A DNA stretch of 64,000 bases from Caballeronia arvi (GTDB taxonomy: Bacteria > Pseudomonadota > Gammaproteobacteria > Burkholderiales > Burkholderiaceae). Below, in pieces: positions 16,626 to 24,698 of this stretch. The notes beneath the pieces are model-generated. The model had not been told where the DNA came from. It saw nothing but the letters and a program-made list of their open reading frames with translations, and searched no databases. Positions within the stretch are counted from its first letter, which is position 1, and each line of letters begins with the position of its first letter. A program made the translations under genes and the position numbers. The stretch lies in the NCBI RefSeq assembly GCF_001544695.2, contig NZ_FCOM02000006.1:62001-126000 (forward strand). Reading direction: 5' to 3'.

Positions 16626-17072
16626 ATGCAGGAAGCTCATCTGACCCAGTCCGCCGCGCGCGAAGCGGTCGAGCGTCTCTATCGCGCGTTTGCCACGCAG
16701 GACGTCGCGCTCTTGCGCGAGGCCGTCACGCCCGACTGGGAATACCTCCCCGAGCCGCCCGGACAGCAGCCCGGTCCCGATCAGATGATCCCCGTCTTCG
16801 CCGATCTCGCGGCCGCGCTGCCCGACATGCGCATCCAGATTCTCGACATGCTGATACAGGACAATCGCGTCGGCACGCGCGCGGAAGTGAGCGGCACGCA
16901 GTCCGGCCCGTTGATGGGCATCGCCGCGACGAAGAAGCCGATCCGCTTCGCGATTCATTCGTTCCACGAACTGCGCGACGGCCGCGTCTCGAAGACCTGG
17001 CATCTCGAAGACTGGCTGAGCGTGTTCCGGCAACTCGACGCAGTGCCGCCGAAGATCCATCCGCCGGTCTAG
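16626..17072 (+). CDS. SnoaL-like/ester cyclase family protein
   Basis: A 148-residue NTF2-fold protein: AREAVERLYRAFATQDVALL at the N-terminus, then GTQSGPLMGIAATKKPIRF and FHELRDGRVSKTWHLEDWLSVF, characteristic of SnoaL-like polyketide-cyclase/ester-cyclase homologues. Most such stand-alone proteins have no known substrate, so only a small-molecule binding or isomerising role can be suggested. Start ATG 16626 sits behind AAGGAGG. It is monocistronic and its stop overlaps the convergent neighbour by 4 bp. Confidence 0.8.
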   Translation: MQEAHLTQSAAREAVERLYRAFATQDVALLREAVTPDWEYLPEPPGQQPGPDQMIPVFADLAAALPDMRIQILDMLIQDNRVGTRAEVSGTQSGPLMGIAATKKPIRFAIHSFHELRDGRVSKTWHLEDWLSVFRQLDAVPPKIHPPV

Positions 17073-17542
17073 CCGCGGCGCGCTCTGCTTTTCGCGTTCG
17101 CGCGCAGGACGTGCTCCACGCACAGTCCGACGAGCGTCGCATCGAGGCGTTCCAGCATGCAGGCTGCTTCGCGCAACGCGGGCACATCGGTGCCGAAGGA
17201 ATCGAAGAAAAGCAGATCACGCTGACGCGCCGCCGCTCGCGCCGATTGCACGGCCGCGCTCAACTCGGGCATCCGGGCGAACCCCGCCGCGCGCGCTTTC
17301 GTCTCCAGCAGCGCGGCCAATGCGTCGAGCGATTGCGACGCACCTCGCGCGATGGCGCGGCCGTCGTCGAAATGGGAAAGAAAGCGCAGCACGCTGCCCT
17401 GCAAGCGCCGATGCGCATCGACGAGATCGCGTATGGATTCGGCGCGCTCGTGGTCGCGCGCCGCCTTTACGGTGATGATGGTCGCGCCATAACCGCTGTC
17501 GGCCGGCTCGCCGCGCAGGGGTTCGATTGTTTGCGTCAGCAT
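17069..17542 (-). CDS. Hypothetical protein, helical
   Basis: A 157-residue protein I do not recognise. It is rich in Ala, Arg and Leu and predicted mostly helical; residues 25-60 (AARDHERAESIRDLVDAHRRL) and 65-115 could form coiled coils. There is no signal peptide or membrane segment. Start ATG 17542 is assumed, but a 44-bp dyad ends 5 bases upstream and there is no clear ribosome site, so initiation may be lower down. Its 3' end overlaps the convergent SnoaL-like gene by 4 bp. Confidence 0.6.
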   Translation of the reverse strand: MLTQTIEPLRGEPADSGYGATIITVKAARDHERAESIRDLVDAHRRLQGSVLRFLSHFDDGRAIARGASQSLDALAALLETKARAAGFARMPELSAAVQSARAAARQRDLLFFDSFGTDVPALREAACMLERLDATLVGLCVEHVLRANAKSRARRG

Positions 17543-17546
17543 GGTG

Positions 17547-17590
17547 AACGAGGATTCGCTATATATTTACGAATATAACGCATCCTCGTT
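17547..17590. promoter_or_regulatory. 44-bp dyad upstream of a small gene
   Basis: AACGAGGATTCG (17547-17558) pairs with CGCATCCTCGTT (17579-17590), with one mismatch. The inner ATATATT/AATATA region keeps pairing about the same centre (17568.5), giving roughly 17 paired positions. It sits immediately 5' of the 157-aa gene and about 16 bp after the lipoprotein gene stop, so it may be an operator, a ribosome-masking hairpin or a terminator; no T-run is present. Confidence 0.55.
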
Positions 17591-17606
17591 GCGATACACC
17601 AGTCTT

Positions 17607-19286
17607 CTACTTCGCCAGCAACCCGAACACGCCGACGCCGGTCTTCGTGCCGACATACACCTTCCCGTTCGCGATCGTCGGCGTGATGAACTTATTGCCC
17701 TGCCCGAACTGATCGCGCCCGCCCGTATCGCCGCTGTTATAGAGCTGACGGCTCAGATTGGCCGCATCGTAGGCGCGCAGCCCGGCGTTCGTCCCGTTCT
17801 CGGCCGCCCACAAAATGCCGTTCGCGGTGCCGTTCGCGGAAATGCTCGGTGTCGCGCCGGGAAAGCCAAACGCGTTCGGCGTCTGGCTCGTCGGCGTGGC
17901 GGAGAGTGCCGCGTTGCTGATCGCGAACGCCTTGATGGTGTCGCCGACCGAGCCGAAATAGACCGTGTTGTTGAAATACACGGGCGCGCCGAACATCGGT
18001 CCGCGAATCTGCCCGACCAGTTCCTGATAGATGTGATCCGCGTTCGAATCGAACTTGCCCATCGAAAAGCGGTTCACGACATAGATCGTCTTGTTCTTCC
18101 CCGCGCCGAGCGCGAGATGACGCACGACGCCGTTCGCGTCGGTCATGTCGGGTAATACGATCGCGCCGCCCGAGCCGAGATCTTCGTCGTCGTTCGATTC
18201 CTGCACGGTGTTCGACGGCTGAAAATAATCCTGCACCCGCAGCGGCCCGGTGTCGAGCCGCAGGAAGCCGTTGCCGTAGTTCCCGTTGATCGGCATTTCG
18301 TTCCCGTTTTGCGTCGGGTCGAAGGTGCCGTTCGCATCGAGGAAATAGATCGCCTGGCCGTCCGATGCGAGACCCGCGCCGCTCATCCAGATCGCGCCCA
18401 TCTGGCCGTTGGGCGTCACGTTCAGCACGCTCGCCTGCTGCAGCGTGCCGGCGTCGTAGCCCATCACCCAGCCGGTGTACGGCATGATGTCGCAGTGGGA
18501 CGTCCACGCGGTATAGACCACGCCGTTGAGCAGCAGCAGCGACGCGCGCTCGGCATACTGGCCCGGATCGAAGGTGAGCGTGCCGTTCTGGCTGCCCGCG
18601 CCGTTGCCGGGATAGGTCGCGCGAATCTCAGTCGGGCCGTTGAAGAGCTCGCCGCCCGTCGCGATGTCGAGCGCGTGAATGCGCTGGTGATAGCCGCCCG
18701 ACCCGTCCTTCGACATGCCGACGACATACATCGCGCCATTCGGCCCGCGCGAACGGTCGATGACCGGCGTCGCCGTGATACCGATCTTTGGCGTGATCTG
18801 GCCGCAGCCGTGGTCGTCGCTCGGGCTCTCGCCGCTGCCGAGAGTCGACACTTTCCAGAGCACGGCGCCGTTGTCGGCGTCGAATGCGTAGACGCTGGCG
18901 TTTTCGGTCGCAACGTACAGCACGTTGTGCGTGCCGCCCGCGATCGCCACGCCCGCGAGAAAGAGCGGCTGTGCATCGACGGCGCCATCGACGGAAAACA
19001 CGCCGAGCTTGCCGAAGGTGCCCGAGTTCACGTTCGCGGGTGTGAGGACGGTTTCCGCGAGCTGCTGACCCGTGCGCGCGATGTCGTTGTGATACGTGGC
19101 GACGTCCATCGGACTGCTGCCCGCACTGCCGCCCGATGCCGCCGCCGGACTCGATGCAGCCGATGGCGCGCTGGCGCCCGCCGCTGCGTTGGTATCGCCG
19201 CCCGAGCCTCCGCTGCACGCGCCGATGATCGCCGCGGCAAGCGCACCGCCGACCGCCGCCGAAAAACCGAGGAAACGCGTCTTCAT
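17607..19286 (-). CDS. PQQ-type beta-propeller repeat lipoprotein
   Basis: A 559-residue exported protein. The N-terminus has a lipoprotein signal with lipobox IIGAC (lipidated C24), then a Ser/Ala/Gly-rich linker to about residue 57. The remainder is beta-propeller repeats with PQQ/WD-like blades: YVATENASVYAFDADNGAVLWK, YHQRIHALDIATGGELF, ILWAAENGTNAGLRAYDA and KVYVGTKTGVGVFGLL. Homologues are outer-membrane or periplasmic proteins of unknown role; no PQQ-dehydrogenase haem or catalytic Asp motif is evident. ATG 19286 is preferred because GGGAG is 7 bases ahead; the ATG 6 bases earlier is too close. Monocistronic. Confidence 0.8.
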   Translation of the reverse strand: MKTRFLGFSAAVGGALAAAIIGACSGGSGGDTNAAAGASAPSAASSPAAASGGSAGSSPMDVATYHNDIARTGQQLAETVLTPANVNSGTFGKLGVFSVDGAVDAQPLFLAGVAIAGGTHNVLYVATENASVYAFDADNGAVLWKVSTLGSGESPSDDHGCGQITPKIGITATPVIDRSRGPNGAMYVVGMSKDGSGGYHQRIHALDIATGGELFNGPTEIRATYPGNGAGSQNGTLTFDPGQYAERASLLLLNGVVYTAWTSHCDIMPYTGWVMGYDAGTLQQASVLNVTPNGQMGAIWMSGAGLASDGQAIYFLDANGTFDPTQNGNEMPINGNYGNGFLRLDTGPLRVQDYFQPSNTVQESNDDEDLGSGGAIVLPDMTDANGVVRHLALGAGKNKTIYVVNRFSMGKFDSNADHIYQELVGQIRGPMFGAPVYFNNTVYFGSVGDTIKAFAISNAALSATPTSQTPNAFGFPGATPSISANGTANGILWAAENGTNAGLRAYDAANLSRQLYNSGDTGGRDQFGQGNKFITPTIANGKVYVGTKTGVGVFGLLAK

Positions 19287-19390
19287 TTGCATGCTCCCTG
19301 ATCGGCTGAGCCTGAGCGCGTCGACGATTCGCTTGCGCGCACAGTCAATTTCCCGAAAGGAATTTGTTGCACTGCGTCGAATGTGCTAAC

Positions 19391-19420
19391 CTAGGGTTAT
19401 TACCTAGTTAGTTACCCTAG
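19391..19420 (+). promoter_or_regulatory. Repeated CTAGG/CCTAG sites before a 44-aa ORF
   Basis: CTAGGGTTATTACCTAG (19391-19407) is a dyad with CTAGG/CCTAG arms, and TTACCTAG is echoed 13 bp later by TTACCCTAG (19412-19420). The overlapping inverted and direct copies sit 14 bp ahead of a small ORF and look like tandem operator sites for an unidentified dimeric regulator. Confidence 0.5.
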
Positions 19421-19433
19421 TATGGAGTCAGTC

Positions 19434-19568
19434 ATGGGAATCATCGCCGCCACCCCTATCGCCTTTGTTTCGTTCATCGCCGCCAAGCTGCGCACCGCCG
19501 CACGCGACGCGCTCAACGCACGCGCGAAGGTCAGCGCGCTGATGGCCGAAGCCTATCGCCGGGCGTAA
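19434..19568 (+). CDS. Small protein of 44 residues, unknown
   Basis: The ORF reads MGIIAATPIAFVSFIAAKL and continues with an Arg/Ala-rich helical tail ending AEAYRRA. A GGAG site 6 bases upstream supports ATG 19434; an in-frame ATG exists 12 bases earlier. The first ~18 residues are hydrophobic, the rest basic and amphipathic. A repeated CTAGG operator region lies directly upstream, which favours a real regulated gene. I cannot assign a family or function. Confidence 0.55.
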   Translation: MGIIAATPIAFVSFIAAKLRTAARDALNARAKVSALMAEAYRRA

Positions 19569-19607
19569 CGCACGGGCGCGGGGCAATATTCCCCGCGCCA
19601 TCGACGT

Positions 19608-22154
19608 TTATTGCAACGTATAGGCGATCACATAATCGCCCGCCTTCGTGCCGAGCGAGCCATGTCCGCCCGCCGTCACGAGCACGTACTGCTTGCCGCT
19701 GGCATCGGCGTAGCTCATCGGCGTCGCCTGACCGCCCGCGGGTAGCCGCGCTTCCCACAGCTTCTTGCCGTCGCGCACGTCGTACGCGCGTACGTATTGA
19801 TCGAGCGTGCCCGTCAGGAACGCGACGCCGCCCGCCGTCACGATCGTCCCGCCGAGACTCGGCACGCCGAGCGGCATCGGAATCGGCAAGGGCGCGCTGT
19901 CGCGGATCGTGCCGTTCTTGTGCATCCACGCAATCTTGTTCGTGCGCAGATCGACGCCCGCCATGTAGCCCCACGGCGGCGCCTGACACGGAATGCCCAG
20001 CGGTGAAAGAAACGCGCTGATTTCGTAGGCGAAAGGCGTGCCCCGCGCCTGCTTGATGCCGCTCGTTTCACTCGTGCTGGTCGCGCCCTCCTGCAATTTC
20101 TCGCGCGGAATCAGCTTCGACGTGAACGCCATGTAATCCGGATTCGCGATCAAAATCTGCCGCACCGGATCGACAGAAATCCCGCCCCAGTCGAATACGC
20201 CGAAATTGCCCGGAAACACCATCGAGCCCTGCTCCGATGGCGGCGTGTACGGCCCGTCGTAGCGCAGGCTCCTGAACTTGATGCGGCACCAGAGCTGATC
20301 GAACGGCGTCGTGCCCCACATGTCCGCTTCCTTCAGGCGCGGCGGATTGAAATTGAGCGCGGAAACGGCCTGCGTCGGCGCGGTGTGGTCGCCCTTCGCC
20401 GCGCCTTGCGGCACCGGCATCTCGCTGATGGGCACGATCGGCTTGCCGGTCTCGCGATTCAACACGTAGATGCTGCCCTGTTTGGTCGATGCGATCACCG
20501 CCGGCTGCGCGCCCTGCGGCGTCTGCAAGTCGACGAGCGTCGGCTGTCCGCCGACATCCATGTCCCACAGATCGTGATGCGTGAACTGATAGTTCCAGCG
20601 CAGCTTGCCCGTCGCGGCATCGAGCGCGACGAGGCCCGCGGCAAACTTCTCGGCCTGCGGCGTGCGCTCGCCGCCCCACTGGTCGGGCGTCTGATTGCCC
20701 ATCGGCAGAAAGATCGTGCCGCGCTTCTCGTCGACGCTGAACATCGACCACATGTTCGGCGAGTTGCGCACGTAGGTGCCGCCCGGCGCGATCGGCTCGG
20801 TCGCGTCCGGATTGCCCGGATCCCAGTTCCATACGAGATGGCCGTCGTTCACGTCGAACGCGCGGATCACGCCGGACGGTTCGTTGTTCGATTCATTGTC
20901 GGTGACGTGGCCGCCGACGATCACCAGATTGCGAAACACCGCCGGCGGCGATGTCGAGTAGTAGCCGCCCGGCGTGAACGGGCCGATGTTCGCGCGCAGA
21001 TCTATCGCGCCGTTCTTGCCGAAGCTCGCGCACGGCTTGCCGGTGTCCGCATCGAGAGCCATCAGGCGCGCGTCGGCGGTTGGAAGGAACAGGCGACGCG
21101 GGCATTCGGCCAGCGCGGTGGTCTGGGCGGGCGTCTGCGCGGGCGCTGCGGGTTCGGATGCGGCGCTCGCGGCGGCGGCCACGTCGGGCGCGCTGGCTCC
21201 AGCGGCCTGCGCATCGGACGAAGCGGCCGGCGCGCTCGCTTCCGCAGGCGCTGAAGCCGCGGCGACCTCGGAAGCTGCCGCTGAAGGCATCGGATGCATC
21301 GACGCGTCGTAGTAGGCCACGCCGCGGCAGGTCATATGCTCCCAATGCTTGAATCCGACCGGGCTCTGAATCTGCGGATCGAAGCGCCATTTTTCCTTGC
21401 CACTCGCGGCATCCAGCGCGATCACCTTGCTGTGCGGCGTGCACAGAAAAATCGTGTCGCCGACCTTGAGCGGCGTGTTCTCGTCGGTGGTTTCGGTGGG
21501 ATCGTCGGGCCCGGGCATATCGCCGGTGCGATACGTCCATGCCACTTTCAGCTGATGCGCGTTCTGCGGCGTGATCTGCGCAAGCGGCACGTAGCGCTGC
21601 GCGAGCGGCGAGCCGCCATAGTCGATCCAGTCGCCAGGCTGACGTCCGGTCGCAGCATTCGCATCGGGCTGATTCGCGTCGGCGGCGACATCGACGTCGA
21701 TGCGTCCGGGGCGGTCGTGCGGATCGTTGAAATAAGTGCCGATGCCGAGCAGCAGCGCGACGATGATCGCGGCGGCCAGCGGCGTGCGCGCGGCCCGTGC
21801 GGTCGCGGGCGGACCGAACAGCGCACCGCGATGCACGAACGGAAACAGCAGCCAGATCGCGAGCAACACCCAGATCCACAGGCGCGGCATCAACTGCCAG
21901 AAATCGAAATGTACTTCGACGACCGCCCAGATCGTCGATGCGAACAGCATGAGCGCGAAGAGCAGAAGCGCGGAACGCCGCCGTATCAGCAGCAAAAGCC
22001 CGGTCACGACGATGGCCGCGCCCGCGATCACGTAGTACCACGATCCTTTCAGCGTGACGAGATACGCGCCGCCCGCCGCCAGCGCCACGCCGATGACGAT
22101 GAACACGATGGCCGTGAAGAACGTGAGCGAATGAAGTCTGCCGTTGCCAGCCAT
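19608..22154 (-). CDS. gcd: Membrane-bound PQQ-dependent glucose/quinate dehydrogenase
   Basis: An 848-residue quinoprotein of the glucose/quinate/shikimate dehydrogenase family. The first ~140 residues hold five membrane helices that reduce ubiquinone. The periplasmic PQQ propeller follows (GDWIDYGGSPLAQRYVPL, FQFTHHDLWDMDVGGQP-like region, DWGGISVDP, VTAGGHGSLGTKAGDYVIAY). It oxidises an aldose, or a cyclitol acid, in the periplasm, producing for example gluconate and acidifying the surroundings. Start ATG 22154 (MAGNGRLHSL) has GGAGGAATTTC ahead. Oddity: about 60 residues of Ala/Ser/Pro low-complexity sequence (near 275-340) interrupt the propeller before ECPRRLFLPTADARL. Glucose versus quinate specificity cannot be fixed. 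Confidence 0.88.
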   Translation of the reverse strand: MAGNGRLHSLTFFTAIVFIVIGVALAAGGAYLVTLKGSWYYVIAGAAIVVTGLLLLIRRRSALLLFALMLFASTIWAVVEVHFDFWQLMPRLWIWVLLAIWLLFPFVHRGALFGPPATARAARTPLAAAIIVALLLGIGTYFNDPHDRPGRIDVDVAADANQPDANAATGRQPGDWIDYGGSPLAQRYVPLAQITPQNAHQLKVAWTYRTGDMPGPDDPTETTDENTPLKVGDTIFLCTPHSKVIALDAASGKEKWRFDPQIQSPVGFKHWEHMTCRGVAYYDASMHPMPSAAASEVAAASAPAEASAPAASSDAQAAGASAPDVAAAASAASEPAAPAQTPAQTTALAECPRRLFLPTADARLMALDADTGKPCASFGKNGAIDLRANIGPFTPGGYYSTSPPAVFRNLVIVGGHVTDNESNNEPSGVIRAFDVNDGHLVWNWDPGNPDATEPIAPGGTYVRNSPNMWSMFSVDEKRGTIFLPMGNQTPDQWGGERTPQAEKFAAGLVALDAATGKLRWNYQFTHHDLWDMDVGGQPTLVDLQTPQGAQPAVIASTKQGSIYVLNRETGKPIVPISEMPVPQGAAKGDHTAPTQAVSALNFNPPRLKEADMWGTTPFDQLWCRIKFRSLRYDGPYTPPSEQGSMVFPGNFGVFDWGGISVDPVRQILIANPDYMAFTSKLIPREKLQEGATSTSETSGIKQARGTPFAYEISAFLSPLGIPCQAPPWGYMAGVDLRTNKIAWMHKNGTIRDSAPLPIPMPLGVPSLGGTIVTAGGVAFLTGTLDQYVRAYDVRDGKKLWEARLPAGGQATPMSYADASGKQYVLVTAGGHGSLGTKAGDYVIAYTLQ

Positions 22155-22328
22155 GCTGAAATTCCTCCGTGACGATGAACGTCGGAGCACGGCCGTCGAA
22201 CGGTCGTGGATCGGACGCTAGGGCGTCGTGGGAGGGAGCAATCGCTGTGCCGTTCTGCGGCATCGACGGCGTGCTTACAGATGACTTCCGGTGAAGAGGC
22301 GCGAAAGGAGGGGCGACGCGCCTTCGTA

Positions 22329-22652
22329 TCAGAGCGGGCGCGGCCAGAGTCCGCCGGGCAGGTTCACGGGAATGACACCGGCGACGAACGCCGCCTTCAG
22401 ATCGGCGCGTTCGGAGAAACGCGGCGCTTCGAACCAAAGCAGAAATTCGTCGCGCCAGTTGCCCCACGCGTTTTCATCGAAATCGAAATCTTCGTCGATG
22501 CGGCCGTTGTCGCGCAGATACGCGCCGACCACCTGCTTGCCGTTCCAGTACGCGACGGCCACATCGGTCAGATCGGCGGTCATGCCGCGCGGCAGATCGC
22601 GCAGCAGCATCGCGACATGCGCCTTGAACGATTCGAATTCGGTCGGTCTCAT
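22329..22652 (-). CDS. Hypothetical protein, 107 aa
   Basis: A 107-residue acidic, soluble protein with no recognised family. Visible features: an N-terminal helix (EFESFKAHVAMLLRDLP), a central YWNGKQVVGAYLRDNG that looks like beta-hairpin, and an aromatic/acidic stretch DFDFDENAWGNWRDEF. No signal peptide. It is followed 51 bp upstream on the same strand by another small unknown gene (22704-22952), so the two may be co-transcribed. Length, codon use and amino-acid pattern look like a real gene. Confidence 0.6.
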   Translation of the reverse strand: MRPTEFESFKAHVAMLLRDLPRGMTADLTDVAVAYWNGKQVVGAYLRDNGRIDEDFDFDENAWGNWRDEFLLWFEAPRFSERADLKAAFVAGVIPVNLPGGLWPRPL

Positions 22653-22703
22653 CGCCTGCTCCGCTTCAAAAAGTGCGTAAAAACCTGCCTGCGGCGTGCC
22701 TCT

Positions 22704-22952
22704 TCAGCCGAACACGCCCTTGTTCAAATCCTTTTCGAACGCGGCGGTCCATTCCGTGCCGTGCCCGATGCGATATTCGCGTTCCTTCAGCGTGGAACGT
22801 CGCGTGATGGTGACCTGGCCTTGCAGCGGATAGACATCGTCCACGACATCGGACGCGCCGCCTTCCTGCACGAGAAAGTCGCTTTCCTCCAGCCGATGGC
22901 GTGCCAGGATCGCCAGAAAATCCGCTCTTTCGTCCGGTGCGATCACGGTCAT
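22704..22952 (-). CDS. Hypothetical protein, 82 aa
   Basis: An 82-residue soluble protein beginning MTVIAPDERADFLAILARHR, with a strand-rich centre (YPLQGQVTITRRSTLKEREYRIG) and the ending DLNKGVFG. A strong GGAGGG ribosome site precedes ATG 22952, supporting expression. No family is recognised. It is probably first of a two-gene unit with the 107-residue ORF downstream. Confidence 0.62.
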   Translation of the reverse strand: MTVIAPDERADFLAILARHRLEESDFLVQEGGASDVVDDVYPLQGQVTITRRSTLKEREYRIGHGTEWTAAFEKDLNKGVFG

Positions 22953-23099
22953 GGCGCCCTCCGATCGAAACGCTGCTTTTATTCAAAGTAGCACACGCGT
23001 GGCGGAACGTCGGCGCATATCTTGCGACGAGCGCGGCGAGACGCACGCGCTTACGATGAACGCGCGTGCCGACTATTTTCTGATGGGAGGGCCATACCG

Positions 23100-23471
23100 A
23101 TGAATCGCCGATCGATCATCCTGTGCGCGGCGGCGCTGGCCGTCAGCGCGCACGCACGCGCCGACGATGCCGTATGCGGCACGCTCGAAAGCGCCACGAA
23201 CGGACAGGACGGCATGTTCGCGCTGCGCGAAGGGGAAAGCGTGAATTTCTGGCGCGGCGGCGCCGTGAGGCACGGCGCGCTGCATGTCTACAAGGACGGC
23301 GAGGTGTATCGCGTGTACTGGCAGCCAGAAGGCAGCGGCGACATGTACGTGCTCGCGAACGAAGGCACGAAGAGCGTGCGGCTCATCCTGACGCCTGCGC
23401 GCGGCACGAAAGTGGAGACGGGGCCGGGCAGCCTGCCGAAGCAGAACGTGCTGTCGTGCCCCGATCTCTAG
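23100..23471 (+). CDS. Exported hypothetical protein, 123 aa
   Basis: A 123-residue protein with a Sec signal peptide (MNRRSIILCAAALAVSAHARA, cut after ARA). The mature part is beta-rich with two cysteines, in DAVCGTLES and at the C-terminal LSCPDL, which could form a disulfide in the periplasm. The start is ATG 23100 with GGGAGG ahead. It is isolated and ends 1 bp before the convergent aminotransferase stop. No family assignment. Confidence 0.65.
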   Translation: MNRRSIILCAAALAVSAHARADDAVCGTLESATNGQDGMFALREGESVNFWRGGAVRHGALHVYKDGEVYRVYWQPEGSGDMYVLANEGTKSVRLILTPARGTKVETGPGSLPKQNVLSCPDL

Positions 23472-23472
23472 C

Positions 23473-24675
23473 TTACTTGGCTGCTGCGAGCACCTTGCCG
23501 ATCGCATCGGCGACGACCTGCACGTTGCGCTCGTTCAAGCCCGCGACGCACATGCGGCCCGAGCGCAGGATATACACGCCGAATTCCTCTTTCAGCCGGT
23601 CCGCCTGTTCCGCGACCAGGCCCGTGTACGTGAACATGCCGCGCTGCTTCACGTAGCGCGTAAGCATTTCGCCCTTCACGTGATCCTTCAGGCCATCGTG
23701 GATCGCCTGACGCATGCGCGCGATGCGCTCACACATCGACGCGAGTTCGGCCTGCCACGACTGCTTCAGCTCCGGCGTGTTCAGCACCTGCGTGACGATC
23801 TTCGCGCCGTGCGTCGGCGGATTGCTGTAGTTGGCGCGCACCGCGCTCGTCAACTGGCCGAGCACGCGATCGGCTTCGGCTGCATCGTCGCAGATCACGT
23901 GCAGGCCGCCGCAGCGCTCGCCGTACAGCGAGAAATTCTTCGAGAACGAATTGGCGATGAACGACGGCACGCCACGGCGCGCGAGTTCGCGCACGGCGAA
24001 CGCGTCATCGTCGAGACCGGCGCCGAAGCCCTGATAAGCCATGTCGACAAAGGGCAGCAGATCGCGCTTTTGCAGCACATCGATGAGCTTGAGCCACTGC
24101 GCGGAATCCAGATCGACGCCCGTCGGGTTGTGACAGCACGCATGCAGCAGAACGACGCTCTTCGCGGGCAGCTTGTCGATGCCTTCGAGCATCGCGTCGA
24201 AGCGAAGGCCGCCGGTGGCTTCGTCGTAATACGGGTACGTTTGAACGTCGAAGCCCGCGCGCTCGAAGATGAAGCGATGGTTTTCCCACGTCGGATCGCT
24301 CACCCACACCTTCGATTGCGGAAAGTAGCGCTTGATGAAATCGGCGCCCACTTTCAACGCGCCCGAGCCGCCGAGCGTCTGCACGGTCGCGATGCGGCCG
24401 TCCGCGCGCGCGGGGCTGTCGTTGCCGAACACGAGCTGCTGCACGGCATCGCGATAGTGCGCAAAACCGGCCATCGGCAGATAAGGCTTCGGGCCGAGAT
24501 CTTTCAGGATCGACAGTTCCGCTTCGCGCACCGCCTGCATCACGGGCAGGCGGCCTTCGTCGTCGAAGTAAATGCCGATGCTCAGATTGACCTTGTTCGT
24601 GCGCGGGTCCTTCTGGAAGTTTTCGTTCAGCGAGAGGATCGGGTCGCCGGGGTAGGCATCGATATGTTCGAACAT
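23473..24675 (-). CDS. tyrB: Aromatic amino acid aminotransferase
   Basis: A 400-residue class I aminotransferase of the AspC/TyrB subgroup: MFEHIDAYPGDPILSLNENF, PYLPMAGFAHYRDAV, QTLGGSGALKVGADF, HACCHNPTGVDL and the PLP lysine K246 in NSFSKNFSLYGERCG. It transfers amino groups between tyrosine/phenylalanine (or aspartate) and 2-oxoglutarate. It lies 23 bp downstream of an aromatic amino-acid permease on the same strand, which argues for aromatic substrates. TyrB and AspC are hard to separate by eye, so the symbol is a best guess supported by context. Confidence 0.88.
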   Translation of the reverse strand: MFEHIDAYPGDPILSLNENFQKDPRTNKVNLSIGIYFDDEGRLPVMQAVREAELSILKDLGPKPYLPMAGFAHYRDAVQQLVFGNDSPARADGRIATVQTLGGSGALKVGADFIKRYFPQSKVWVSDPTWENHRFIFERAGFDVQTYPYYDEATGGLRFDAMLEGIDKLPAKSVVLLHACCHNPTGVDLDSAQWLKLIDVLQKRDLLPFVDMAYQGFGAGLDDDAFAVRELARRGVPSFIANSFSKNFSLYGERCGGLHVICDDAAEADRVLGQLTSAVRANYSNPPTHGAKIVTQVLNTPELKQSWQAELASMCERIARMRQAIHDGLKDHVKGEMLTRYVKQRGMFTYTGLVAEQADRLKEEFGVYILRSGRMCVAGLNERNVQVVADAIGKVLAAAK

Positions 24676-24698
24676 GGTGTTGGTGTCAGGACGAGAGA

